The notes: generated from the letters alone by a model not told the origin. Shown: positions 43,601 to 54,726, counted from the stretch's first letter. The stretch is 64,000 nucleotides of DNA from Globodera rostochiensis (GCA_018350325.1 JAEVLN010000018.1:872185-936184); one strand, 5' to 3'. Made by a program: numbers and translations.

Positions 43601-45600
43601 GTTAATTACTGATTTTTTTGTCGTACTTTAAATTGAGACACACTTATGAATTTTTACATTTATGGTATATCATTAATGTGTCTCATCAAAAGGGAGATTT
43701 GAATTGAGACACAGTAATGTATTTGAATGTGAAATCACCCTTTTGATGAGACACATTAATGATATATCATAAATGTGAAAATTCATAAGTGTGTCTCAAT
43801 TTAAAGTACGACAAAAAAATCAGTAATTAACTGATCAGGCGACTGATCAGTGGGTGTGGTTGGGTCAGAAACCACCCACCAGGGGGTAATCAGACCCGGA
43901 GTTGCGCACTTCACGCAGCTGAAGACGCACACGGCCGACATCGAAGTTCTGTTGTTGCTCGGCATCCGCCCTGATCTCATTAAAGACCCAGTTTGATGAG
44001 ACACGTACATTAGAATCTTTTCATAAACCTAAAACATAAGTGTGTCTTAATACAAAGTACGATTAAAAACATTGGCACTGATCACGAATCAAACCCCTCC
44101 ATTTGCAGGAAAAAGAGATGATCTGCCGTCCGGCTCAGACAATCGCGACCAGACTTCGTCCGGCTCAGACAATCGCGACCAGACTTTCGATGATGGGCTG
44201 CATTTGATTGACGATGACGATGATATTGAAGATGATGCGGACCAACGGGACAAGAAGCCCCCCAAGCAACAGAAAACATCGACTATCCTTCACCTTGTGT
44301 CCGTTGGCGACGTCTTTCAACTCGATTCCAAGCCATTCTTAATGCCGAAATACACGATCGCGCCGAAGACACTCGAGCAATGGGTTGGAGATCTCAGCAT
44401 GAATTTTCGCATATTTCGCCGACTTGCTGGCAGTGTGCATGACTGCTTCATGTCGAACTTGCCAATGCGCCGCAAGTCATTTCTAAAGGTACACTAATAG
44501 CCAACACAGCTCGGATTGAGACACATTAAGGACTTTTCATAAAAGCTAAAAAGTGTGTGTGTCAATTTTAAGAACGCTTTTGATTTGTTGTGTCCCTGTC
44601 CTAGGACTATAAATGAGACACAGTATTTTTTTTAACTTGCCATTACAGGAAGTGTTCAGAGGTCATAAAGGCCTTTATGACTTCAACATTGGCACTTACT
44701 ACATTCAACAAGTCTGCAATCCAGTCCCTTTTCTGCCGATCTCGGCACTGGAGTGTGTGAATGAGCGACCATCTGATCACTTGCTCGCTTCTCTCAATGT
44801 GCAATTTGGAAAAGAACGCATTGTTGTCTTCAATGTCAGAACGCCTGCCGTCTCGGCTTTAACTGCTCGTTCTTCTACCGAGGCGTTTTTGGCGCGCCGG
44901 ATTGTCAACAAACTCTCTTCAGCTGGTGTTGGTATGGAAAACATCGCTGTTATCACGCCATACACCGGTAACGAATAGAGGGCTCTGTCAGCTGCCATCA
45001 CAAACATAATTTTAGCACAGTTCAATGAACTTTTCAAAGTTTTTGTGCTCGGTGAAAATGAGACTTCGGCCGCGGATCCGTTGTGCCCATGCGTCAACAA
45101 TCCTGAGCTCCAAATTCCCTTGCAACAAGGCGCATACGACGAACTCACGATTGGGACAGTTGATACGGTGCAGGGCAAAGAATTCGACTACGTGATTGTC
45201 ACGAGTATGATTTGTTTACATATGGCTTTGTTGCCACTTTGCGACACACTAGTGAATGTAGAAAGTGTAGCAGTCAAAACATAGTGGCCTTATTTTTATG
45301 AGACACAAGATAATTTACAACTTGAAATAGAAAACACTAGAGTGCCTCACTAAGGTTAGATAACATTACTGTGGTTAATATGTTAGCCCGATCACATCTT
45401 TAGTTGGACGGAACAACACGCAAACGATCGGTTTTTTGGCCGATTCATTTCACCCTACGCTTCGTTTATGGAAGAACGGACGGGTAAATGTCATGACGTC
45501 TCGCCAGCGAAAAGCTCTCATAGTATTGTCTGACGTGACGTCGTTTCTTTCGGTCAGGAAGCTTTTTCACAAACGACATTTGAACATGACAAAAAATTAA
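40631..45600 (+). CDS. UPF1-like superfamily 1 helicase (multi-exon; middle part unresolved)
   Basis: Helicase motifs appear in order across exons. The exon ending at 42575 (NPDGVFAIQ) splices to 42745 (GPPGTGKTELIA) to give motif I. Motif Ia is VVCATNSAADHVA. The motif II region (EASMASLFDMFGVL, 43334) has its first acid presumably on the previous exon. Motif III is LVSVGDVFQL (about 44304). LPMRRKSFLKEVF stands where UPF1-like proteins have QYRM. Then come VITPYTAQFNELF, TVDTVQGKEFDYVIV (motif V) and RVNVMTSRQRKALIVLSD (motif VI). The last three exons (44649-44967, 45016-45204, 45404-45600) fit in frame to a TAA; the TAG seen in genomic frame lies in the 48-bp intron 44968-45015. Upstream exons (YKNELLCLADTVLSLNKRMP; 41200-41424) are less certain; 41555-42245 has competing frames. 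Convergent with a tyrosine recombinase. Confidence 0.7.
43532..43901. mobile_element. Long hairpin element in helicase intron
   Basis: Arms 43532-43694 and 43738-43901 are near-perfect inverted copies with a spacer of about 43 bp. Outer ends carry CTCCGGGTCCGATTACCCCC and its complement; inner parts carry TTGAGACACACTTATGAA and CATTAATGTGTCTCATC. It lies within the intron between motif II and motif III exons. The inner words are the same as those in many other introns of this locus. Confidence 0.85.
44133..44188 (+). repeat. 30-bp in-frame duplication in helicase exon
   Basis: CGTCCGGCTCAGACAATCGC plus 10 bases occurs twice in direct repeat, encoding SGSDNRDQT twice, just before an acidic run (DDDDDIEDDAD). 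Being 30 bp it keeps frame. Confidence 0.85.
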
Positions 45601-45634
45601 GAATCCTCTGCTGTACACTCCTGCCGCTCTCGGC

Positions 45635-45907
45635 TCAGAAGCAATTGCAGAGCAGCAAAAGATAGCAGCCGGCCGTTTTATGCCTTACAAGATGCAGAGC
45701 TTTTTGCTGTTGCTTAAAGAAGCGCGCGAGCTTGGTCTCGTTTTCGATGCTCAGACTCTTGAGCTTTGACATTGTCTGCAGCCGGCTTACTAGCATAATT
45801 TTTATGGATGGCCGCACTGCGTTCACCGACTTACTGACATAATTTTTTGGATGGCCGCACATCATAAGATGCATATGCCAAATAGTCCTCCACGGACAAA
45901 CAAACAT
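45635..45907 (-). other. Possible extra 3' exon or flank of the recombinase locus
   Basis: A frame reading SIENETKLARFFKQQQKALH lies just 3' of the recombinase stop, with a direct repeat (CTTACT..CATAATTTTT..GGATGGCCGCAC twice, about 45785-45866). No splice support, so not called a gene. It is also the 3' region of the convergent helicase. Confidence 0.3.
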
Positions 45908-46075
45908 GTTTTGTATTTTTTTTATTTATACTACTCGCATTGTTTTCTTTTTTTCATACTCACTTTATTTTCTATGAAATAAAAAATTACTCACCATGAA
46001 TTAAAAATTTTTATATAGAATCAACAAACTAATAAACAAAAAATAATAAACAAAAAATTAAATCAAAACCAATTT

Positions 46076-48039
46076 TCAATGTAGCACTGTGTGAACATAC
46101 TTATCAAATTCTAAGTCCTCTTGCAAATCCCTTAGGAGGGCAAATGTTGAATATAAACGTAACAATTTGGAATCCGAGTCTTGGTATGTCTTGGCGCACA
46201 CTCGTCTATAAACAATTAATAATGACATTTGACGGACGAACATATTTATGTTAATAAAATTATGAGACACAACTGTCATTTTAAAAGTAAATAGAGTAAT
46301 TAAATGTGTCTCACATACCCAGTATGATTCGACAATTCGGCTGAGGGTGCATATGTCTTTGCGAGTATTTTAATGTCAATGTTTTTGTACCTTAATCCAA
46401 ACTGTTACTTGTTTCATTTAATGCCAGATACCGTACCGTCCGTAATTAGCTGTTTGCGATGCAACGATATTTCGAATTTTGTGAAGGGTGAACGGGATAC
46501 AGTCAACGTCCTTGAATCTTGAGATGAAATTACGCAATGCCTCATTCATATGCTTTCGGCAAACAGGCTCGTGAATGCCTTGTGGCTTACGAAAAACAAA
46601 ATCTAATTCGTTTGACAGCGCTTGGGCCGGTACGGCAGACTGTTTCTGTATGTAGTCACGCAGCAAATTGGTCAAGAAGTAGAGCTTGTCACTCCACCCG
46701 ATCCAAACGTCGTCTGCGTCATTTTTGGTGTCCAGCAAAGGAGTCATCTTGAGATTCCGCTCCCCGACATGCCTTACTGCCAAGAACTCGTTGCGCCTCA
46801 ATTTGTAGGCGAGCTCGCTTCTCTGCCCATTATCCACAAGCAAATGGAATATAATATACCTTAAAAATTGAAGATTAGCACCTGCACTCGGGGTTTCAGT
46901 ATAAGACACATTAGTGTATTTCAATATGTACTTTGATTAATTCTGCGTCTCAATATTGCTGGGACTCATTTAATGGACACACTAACTTACTTTTTTTTTG
47001 CAAAAAATGTTACGAGCCGGACGGCAGATAAGCCTTACGGCTAATAAAAAGCCGGACGGCAGAATAAGCCCTACGGCTAATAAAAAGCCGGACGGCAGAT
47101 AACAGGAATGGGCGCCGATGACCTCAGGAAATCGGAAATCCGACGCCTAAAAAATTTTCGGAAATATGAATCCCGGGGTCTCAAAATTTTCGTAATTCCG
47201 CCCACCTCTGGCAGATACCCCTTTCTTACTTACGTCTGTATATGCCCAAACTGCAGTTTTTTCCATGTTGCTGGATCTTTCTTTTGTATCTCTTCAATGT
47301 AAGCGATAATACTGGGATGTTCAAGCCATTTTGTGTATAAGTCTCTATATGATAGACCAGATGTACTGTTTAATTTGGCGCCTTGAAGAATTGCTTCTCT
47401 TCGAGCGGATGTATGGAACGTCATGAAATGTCATTACGTATAATTATACAAAAAAAAAACTCATACTTCGCTCGTGAAGCTGTAGTTTTAGCTATTTGCT
47501 TGCATTTGGAATGCACTGTTTCCAATAATGCAACATCTTGGCGTAGCAAAACCATCTGGGCCGGTTCGGCAGAGTGTGTAAATGATGTAACGGAATCTGA
47601 TTTTAATATATGTTATGCTAGCAGACACATTAATAAATTTCAATATGTATACTATTATGTGTCTTGTAAAAAAGGTTCAACTTTAATGTGACTCAATAAA
47701 ACGGACACATTATAATTGTGTCAATAAAACGGACACATTATAATTGTGGTTAGCAGTACCCATTCCCACACAAGCTCAAATTCCAAATGATTCGTTCCAA
47801 ACCTATGTTCACAAGCTGCTTAAGTGCACTGATGTACAATTTTAAAAATCCTGACATCGTGTAAAGGTTCTTGACAATTGTCGATGGTGACAACAATTTG
47901 GATCCCTCGTTGATGATTTCTCGGTCAATAAAATGATTCCGCGCTCTGTCCGTTCGCCTCGTCTCTCTAATTAATCCTTCAACACTTGTAAGAATGAATC
48001 GATGTAGCGTAGAACGCTGAATTCGAGCTGCTAGTCGCT
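46076..48039 (-). CDS. Tyrosine recombinase (Crypton-like), multi-exon
   Basis: Exons recognised: from 48039 after a CTTGCAG acceptor (STIVKNLYTMSGFLKLYISA, N-terminal SAM-like domain); about 47461-47572 (AQMVLLRQDVALLETVHSKC); 47234 to about 47410 (SYRDLYTKWLEHPSIIAYIE, donor GTAAGT); 46437-46881; and 46076-46205. The catalytic exon has box I Arg (LLVDNGQRSELAYKL), a downstream Lys region (LLDTKNDADDVW) and the H-x2-R box (FTLHKIRNIVASQT). Splicing 46437 to 46205 (donor GTACGG, acceptor TTTATAG) keeps frame and brings the candidate nucleophile Tyr in DSDSKLLRLYSTF. Without that splice the frame stops soon after (GIWH). Phase between 47234 and 46881 does not match directly, so an exon is probably missing from this model. 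Such enzymes cut and rejoin DNA through the Tyr. Family assignment is by motif only. Confidence 0.65.
47010..47105. repeat. 33-34-bp tandem repeat
   Basis: Three units beginning AGCCGGACGGCAGATAAGCC and followed by CTACGGCTAATAAAA, in the recombinase locus between exons. Confidence 0.85.
47620..47752. repeat. GACACATTA repeat cluster
   Basis: Contains CAGACACATTAATAAATTTC...ATGTGTCTTG (an inverted pair) and a 27-bp direct repeat CAATAAAACGGACACATTAT plus AATTGTG, twice. Same word family as the helicase introns. Confidence 0.7.
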
Positions 48040-48181
48040 GCAAGAAAATGCTTGCTTTCTTGTCTAAATGCCGAAGTCAATCACGCATCTATGTCGTGTA
48101 TTACCTATTTGTGCTAACGCGTTGACAATGTTGGAATGCATTGTTTCTACCGGAATGTTAGAGTCGTTCACGGGTGTGAAC

Positions 48182-48958
48182 TTTCACAAAAAAAGCTTTT
48201 AAGAACGTGAATGCCATTCTACACGCCGGACGAGTGCTACACGAGCTGGGTTTGGCCAACATCAAGGAAGCATTCATAAATGGCGTTGAGTACGTTTATG
48301 CCCGTTTTGTATAAACTTAGGGTGTTTGAACCCCGCATATATTTGGGTCTAAATTCTTTTATAAAAATCAATTTTGGCCATCCAAAACGCACAAAATTAC
48401 AACGAAAATGCCAGTAATGATTGAGTTCATGAAACATAACTGAAAAATGCCAGCTTTTAAACACGTTGGGAGTAACCGTTGCCTTTATCCCTCACTGTCC
48501 ACGCCCTGACCCTTCTTACTTTTGCAAAATTTAAGGCTCTAATATAAATTAGAAAATTAAGGTGTAACCCAATTAAAATCTACATAAATATGTTGAGTTA
48601 AACGCTGATTAATTAATATTCAGGGAGAAGCTGATTTGTCGTCGTTGCGATAGGCAAATCAAGTTCATCGATTCACTTTGCTATTGCGCTGCTTCCGCTG
48701 AAAAATGTCATTGCACCGGGTAAAAAGAATTTATTTTTATTTTTCACTTAATATTTTTGTCTTCCTTTTTTTTTTGGTAAAATGGACGGATAGGTATGTG
48801 CATTTTCCCGAAACACTATTCGACATTTTTTTCCGCTTTTTTTTTTGTTTAAACGGGATGCCGGAGCCCGGATCTCGCTCAACCATTTTTAGGGACTTTT
48901 GGGACTGATTCTCGCCGAGATTTTCGATTAATGATCTCTAACGATTTCAGTCTCGATG
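48182..48958 (+). repeat. Left arm of a 776-bp inverted repeat
   Basis: Identical in inverted orientation to 50507-51283 (positions pair so that x + y = 99465) as far as I could compare, including intron sequence. The arm contains a helix exon (48192-48289) and a Cys exon (48625-48719: ICRRCDRQIKFIDSLCYC) of a type A gene, without start or terminal exon, so this copy is a gene fragment. The 1.55-kb spacer is mostly an upstream repeat block. Confidence 0.9.
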
Positions 48959-49149
48959 TAAAATATTTTTAAAAATGTTTGGTCTTATTTTTTAATTGGA
49001 TTTCATTGTTATAGCTTGTAACATATCAGGAAAAAAAAAGTTTAGTGATATGAGCAATAATGTATTTTTTAGGAAGAAGTTATTTTAATAATTCCTTAAA
49101 TCCGAAAATCACATCAAATAAATGTTTTTTTAAATTTTATTAGTAAAAT

Positions 49150-50050
49150 AAAAATGAAAATGGGGAAGGTTATGGTTTCTTTAAATTTCTTTAATCCGCG
49201 GCGGCAGCAGCAGCAACGACGGACGACTTCCTTTCGGACGAACTTTTCTTTCGTTTCCCCGCATCAGCTAATTGTCCCCGCATTATTTCGGGGAGGCTCA
49301 ATTTCCCCGCCACTTTGCCCGGGGATCACCGACCAATTTTTGTTGCCCCCCCCCCGTTTTTCGTTTGCCCGCAATCATCAACAATTTTTGAGGTGGGGGG
49401 CTATCTCTTTGGCAATCTCCCCTCCGGGGATCAGCGTCGTCTTCCTAAACATTTTTCATTTTGTCCCCCCCCCCGGCAAATGTTTATGCATTTATTCTCA
49501 CCATTTTACTCATCTTTTGATTCTTTGGTGCCTTGTTTGGCGTTTTTTTGTTTGTCCGAGGGATTTTGCCCGTTCATTCCCCCCATTTACTTACTGTACG
49601 GTAACCAATTCCCCGACCAATCACCACTTTCATTGGCAGCCCAATCTCTAACACTCCCTCTATTTCTCTTTCTCCCCCTCCTCCTCTCTCTGTCTCTCTC
49701 TCTTTTGTCCTCTATTTATTTATTTCTATGTTTTTTTACTTTCTCTTTTTTTTATTTTCATTCACTTATACTTAAACATTGGATGATATTCCACACTAAT
49801 CGCCATTTTCTTTGTCGGCGTTTTGCCCAACACATTCAAATGAATGCTGTCATTCTTTCTGTACAAATGTCTTCAACAAATTTCTTTGTCCCCCCGAGGG
49901 GCTTTGGCTTCATTCGCATTATTCCATTGCAAATTGTGTTGGTTGGTCCATCGGGTTGATAAATTTGCAGTAACAAACGCTTTTATAAGTAATTTTGGGC
50001 ACTTTTTCATTAGTCAATGCCCCCAACCCAAAGCAAGGCACAAAAGATCC
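49150..50050 (+). repeat. Upstream repeat block in plus orientation
   Basis: Full-length-looking copy of the block: Ser/Arg-rich GGACGAACTTTTC region, GATCACCGACCAATTTTTG, C-runs, AAATGTTTATGCATTTATTC, GGTAACCAATTCCCCGACCAATCACCAC, a TC-tract, CGCCATTTTCTTTGTCGGCG, CCCGAGGGGCTTTGGCTTC and GTCAATGCCC. Frames of up to 214 codons come from low-complexity sequence. It lies in the spacer of the 776-bp inverted repeat, opposite in orientation to the other copies. Confidence 0.65.
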
Positions 50051-50365
50051 CCACCGAATTTAGTTAAAATCCGGGCATTTTAATGTGTTCAATTAAAAAA
50101 TTTAATAACGGGCGGCCTGAGTTAATGAATTTTAGTATGCCTATATATAAATCCTGACTCTCACCTTAGAAAATATAATTTTATATAGATAAGGCAATTT
50201 TATTTTAAAAACTAAAATCGTCTTGTGAATAGGTCAAAATTGGAATACAAGAAATATAACTCCCATAAAATCCAATTAGAAAAAAGACCAAACATTTTTG
50301 TTTGTCAAATTAAATTGAGAAAATTCCATCAACAATTAACGCGCTCCCGTTTGATTTGTGCGGCC

Positions 50366-51510
50366 TTAAGATCTGCGGCCACTTGTCAAAGCCTTCATCT
50401 TGCGATTGTTGCAGCAGCTGAATATGTACAAGGAAATCAATTAAATTTATGGGTTAAACTTAGAGAAAAAGACTTAAGGCCTTTCGACCGAGAACAAAGA
50501 GAATTTCATCGAGACTGAAATCGTTAGAGATCATTAATCGAAAATCTCGGCGAGAATCAGTCCCAAAAGTCCCTAAAAATGGTTGAGCGAGATCCGGGCT
50601 CCGGCATCCCGTTTAAACAAAAAAAAAAGCGGAAAAAAATGTCGAATAGTGTTTCGGGAAAATGCACATACCTATCCGTCCATTTTACCAAAAAAAAAAG
50701 GAAGACAAAAATATTAAGTGAAAAATAAAAATAAATTCTTTTTACCCGGTGCAATGACATTTTTCAGCGGAAGCAGCGCAATAGCAAAGTGAATCGATGA
50801 ACTTGATTTGCCTATCGCAACGACGACAAATCAGCTTCTCCCTGAATATTAATTAATCAGCGTTTAACTCAACATATTTATGTAGATTTTAATTGGGTTA
50901 CACCTTAATTTTCTAATTTATATTAGAGCCTTAAATTTTGCAAAAGTAAGAAGGGTCAGGGCGTGGACAGTGAGGGATAAAGGCAACGGTTACTCCCAAC
51001 GTGTTTAAAAGCTGGCATTTTTCAGTTATGTTTCATGAACTCAATCATTACTGGCATTTTCGTTGTAATTTTGTGCGTTTTGGATGGCCAAAATTGATTT
51101 TTATAAAAGAATTTAGACCCAAATATATGCGGGGTTCAAACACCCTAAGTTTATACAAAACGGGCATAAACGTACTCAACGCCATTTATGAATGCTTCCT
51201 TGATGTTGGCCAAACCCAGCTCGTGTAGCACTCGTCCGGCGTGTAGAATGGCATTCACGTTCTTAAAAGCTTTTTTTGTGAAATAATTTGATTAGCTTAG
51301 GTACATTGCAGTCCCACGGTTCACCTTGCGTTCCAAGTAGAAGTTCAGTTGGTCAAGCAGATCTGGACGTCCGTTCATGGCCAACACGTATGAGATGGGC
51401 GGGAACAGAACGTCCTGCGGAGACAGCAACGCACGTGACTTCCTACCGACAAAGAAACCATGCATAAATGCTCTCAACGGGAACAAGACTGTGCTGATCC
51501 AATTGCCCAT
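50366..51510 (-). CDS. Type A cysteine-rich protein, copy 5 (N-myristoyl-type start)
   Basis: Four exons, 140 codons including stop: 51325-51510, 51176-51261, 50746-50841 and 50366-50417. Start MGNWISTVLFPLRAF (Gly2, Ser6) followed by a hydrophobic stretch and MHGFFVGRKSRA. Then SPQDVLFPPISYVLAMNG, the helix ELGLANIKEAFINGVE, the Cys module ICRRCDRQIKFIDSLCYC...KCHCT and GCCNNRKMKALTSGRRS. The usual TGA is changed to CAG, so the protein runs two residues further to TAA. The helix-exon donor is GTACGT, the others GT. Exons 2 and 3 are duplicated in the inverted arm at 48182-48958. No J gene follows downstream. Exon 1 is almost identical to copy 6 at 63333-63518, so duplication was recent. Confidence 0.78.
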
Positions 51511-51649
51511 TTTATTGATTGCTTTATGATTTGGTAAAAACGCTGATAATCACATCCAATCGGGACGAATAATTAAAGTCTGAAGAACGACCGATCGACC
51601 TCCAATGGCTTTATAACATTTTAGGTGGGATTTATATTCGGCTGGGCAT

Positions 51650-53270
51650 TGACTAATGTAAAAGTGCCCAAAATTACTTATAAAAGCGTTTGTTGCTGCA
51701 ATTTATTACAATGGAATAATGCGAATGAAGCCAAAGCCCCTCGGGGGACAAAGAAATTTGTTGAAGACATTTGTACAGAAGAATGACAGCATTCATTTGA
51801 ATGTGTTGGGCAAATCGCCGACAAAGAAAATGACGATTAGTGGGGAATATGCAATTAAGTATACCGTATATACTGTTGTAATTCCCCATGGGGGATTATT
51901 TTTCAACCTACTCAGCGATTGGGGGATTATTAGAGGTTGGGGGATTATTGAAGGTTGGGGGATTATTTTTCAACTTTTTTGGCAATATGTTCATCATCTA
52001 TCACGAAAAAAACCTTAGGGGGGCCACTGTTGTTTTGCAAAATTTGTAGTTTTTGGACCAAAACAAATTGGCATAAAAAACAAAAATTTGACGCCTAAAA
52101 TTGATTTTGGAGAAAATTTTCTTCTGAAAAAATTCTTTAAGAAAAATGCATTAAACTTTAAAAAGACACCCCAAAGATTTGACTTTTTTCAAAAAGATTG
52201 ACTTTTTCGAAAAAAATTCCTTTAGAAAAATGCAATAACCTCCAAAAATGCACCCCTAAAAATCGACTTTTTTCGAAACATTGCACCCCTAAAGATTGAC
52301 TTTTTCACTTTTCAAAAAATGCACCCCTAAAAATCGACTTTTTTCGAAAAAATTCCTTAAGAAAAATGCAATAAACTCCAAAATTGCACCCCTAAAGATT
52401 GACTTTTTCAAATTTTACCCAGTGGAAAAGGTGATAAAATTGGGTTCGATAAATGAGGTGGGGGATTATTAGAGGTTGGGGGATTATTGGAGGTTGGGAG
52501 ATTATTTTTCAACCTACTCAGAAGATGGGGGATTATTAGAGGTTGGGGGATTACAACAGTATATACGGTAAGTGAATGAAAATAAAAAAAGAGAAAGTAA
52601 AAAAACATAGAAATAAATAAATAGAGGACAAAAGAGAGAGAGAGAGAGACAGAGAGACAGAGAGACAGAGAGACAGAGAGGAGGAGGGGGAAAAAGAGAG
52701 AGGGAGGGAGTGAAAGAGAGAATAAGAGAGACAAAGAGAAATAGAGGGAGTGTTAGAGATTGGGCTACCATTGAAAGTGGTGATTGGTCGGGGAATTGGT
52801 TACCGTACAGTAAGTAAATGGGGGGAATGAACGAGCAAAATCCGTCGGATAAACAAAAAAACGCCAAAACAAGGCACCAAAGAATCAAAAGATGCGTAAA
52901 AATTATGAGAATAAATGAATAAACATTTGCCGGGGGGGGGGGATAATACGAAAAATGTTTAGAAGACGACGCTGATCCCCGGAGGGGAGATTGGCAAAGA
53001 GATAGCCCCCCACCTCAAAAATTGTTGATGATTGCGGGCAAACGAAAAACAGGGGGGGGGCAACAAAAATTGGTCGCTGATCTCCGGGCAAAGTGGCGGG
53101 GAAATTGAGCCCCCCCGAAATGATGCGGGGACAAATTGCTGATGCGGGGAAAGGAAAGAAAAGTTCGTCCGAAAGGAAGTCGTTAGTCGTTGGCTGCCGC
53201 CGCTGAACTTGTACCCGGCATGGCACATTTTGCTCGTGCGCATCAAAGGGTTCCGAATATAAACTAATAA
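51650..53270 (-). repeat. Upstream repeat block of type A copy 5, split by a MITE
   Basis: 51650-51860 and 52560-53270 together match the block at 60440-61200 (CCCAAAATTACTTATAAAAG, AAGCCAAAGCCCCTCGGGGG, GA-tract, GGTGATTGGTCGGGGAATTG, CATTTGCC plus G-run, GACGACGCTGATCCCCGG). It contains an ATTGG word and a TATAAAAG word (51681-51694) about 175 bp before the gene start. 52625-52745 is a GAGA microsatellite. Confidence 0.65.
51860..52569. mobile_element. MITE with 20-bp terminal inverted repeats
   Basis: Begins TACCGTATATACTGTTGTAAT and ends ATTACAACAGTATATACGGTA, with several GGGGGATTATT units near each end. Interior direct repeats (CACCCCTAAAAATCGACTTTTTTC and variants) lie at 52160-52410. 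Uninterrupted copies of the host repeat (TAAGTAAGTGAATG at 60718, related sequence at 63905) show the empty site, so insertion is directly visible. Target is at or next to TA/GTA. Confidence 0.85.
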
Positions 53271-53597
53271 AAAAAAGATGGGTAAAACTTTTAACGAAAT
53301 TTAAAAAAATTAATTTTTCACTCAGTTTTTTACTATAAAATTTTTAAAAAAAGGCGTTTATTTGCTAAAGATGTTAGATTGACGACATTAACTGGTTGTC
53401 ATAAATTTGAACGTTTTATTCAGAACGCGGACCCAGAAATGGCGATTTGTGGGGAATGGGTGGAAAGATTTTAATTCATACACAAATAACTAATAATTAA
53501 AACAACAAAAGCGTTTTATTTTTGAGTCATAGATTCAAAGGCAACATTAATTAATTCGAATAATGCCACGATGGTGGTCTCAATAAACACTTATCGA

Positions 53598-54467
53598 TCA
53601 AGTGAATTTGCCGCGTTCCTTCAGAGTCATAGTGCAACAAGTTCGCGAGTTACAATGGCACTTGGTCTTGGCATCCTTGCAGTAGCAAATGTCGTCCAAC
53701 TTCAGATGTTTCTTGCACTTGTTGCAGATGATTTTCGAGCTCAACGCCTAAAATTACAAAATTAGTTATTAAAGTGTTGCACAAACACACTGGAATTTTA
53801 AGTATCTGAGCCGGACGGATTACCTTAATGAAGGCGTTCATAATGTTGTCCAATGCAGCATCCTCAAGATTAGTTCGGATGGTGGCCAGCAATTCGTTGT
53901 CGCCCAAAGAAAAGTAATAAAATGTAATTTCATGCGTAAAATTTCACAACGCTCTCAAAAACTTGCCTTCTGAAAGTCCGCCATGTGCAGCAGCTTTTGC
54001 ATTCAGTTGCTCCATCATTTTGGCCACTTCCTCACATTGGTTCATCTTCAGCACCTCCCCGAACTTGGGGAACACGGGCTCCACAACGGCATAGTCCATT
54101 GGCTCTTCATGATCCATCGTTGCATAGCTGTACATCTGCCCGTCATAAATGGCCTTTTTGCGAGGGTCCATCAGTGTTTCTTTGGCCTTTGTGATGAGCT
54201 TGACAAGTTTCAAATTGAATCGTTTATTATACAACCGATCAGATTCCTACCTGGCTCATGGCTTTGCCGTTCGGACTTTTGTCCGGGTGGTAGACCTTCA
54301 TGCAGTTTCGATATGCTTGGTTGATTTCATCGGTTGTCGCTTTTTCACTGATGCCCAGCAACTCGTAGTAATTCACCTGCACGTTTATGTTTATTTTTAT
54401 AATAAATTTCAGCAAATTTTACGTTTTCATCTTTGCCAGCAAAGAAGAACTTCTTGAAGGCAGCCAT
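53598..54467 (-). CDS. J-domain protein with Cys-rich module (type J, copy 4; one splice site weak)
   Basis: Exons 54423-54467, 54251-54376, 53967-54198, 53824-53903 and 53598-53747 follow the copy 3 pattern. Start [16 protein letters not shown] exon [20 protein letters not shown] to [10 protein letters not shown] with HPD, then [19 protein letters not shown], linker [20 protein letters not shown], helix [11 protein letters not shown], and Cys module [19 protein letters not shown]...CHC...CC ending KERGKFT. The GC donor (AG|GCAAGT) of intron 3 is kept. The expected acceptor before 53903 reads TTTGG instead of TTTAG, so normal splicing may fail and the protein may be truncated there; the terminal exon is otherwise intact. 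Start lies 259 bp after the stop of type A copy 4. Confidence 0.72.
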
Positions 54468-54726
54468 AAACAAATTTCTAATCTTTTTGTTTTAACAAAA
54501 AATGATCAAAAAAATATATGAAGCAAACGGGGCTTATTGCTCAGTTATGCATTTATACCTTTAAACTTTAACCTCAAAAAATGGGTAAGTCGCAATTGGA
54601 TGCAAGAAATATAATTTCCATAAAATCTGGTTAGAAAAAAACCGAACATTTTTTTGTTTGTCAAATTAAATGAGAAAATGCCATCAATAATTAACGCGCT
54701 CCCTTTTGATGTGTGCGGCCTTAAGA

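Noticed and set aside
44968..44985. In-frame TAG read as a disabling mutation of the helicase
   Set aside because: It lies in a 48-bp intron whose removal restores a known helicase motif and keeps frame.
49154..49959. Frames of 165 and 214 codons
   Set aside because: Located in the dispersed upstream block with C-runs and TC tract; the same block gives unrelated frames in other copies.
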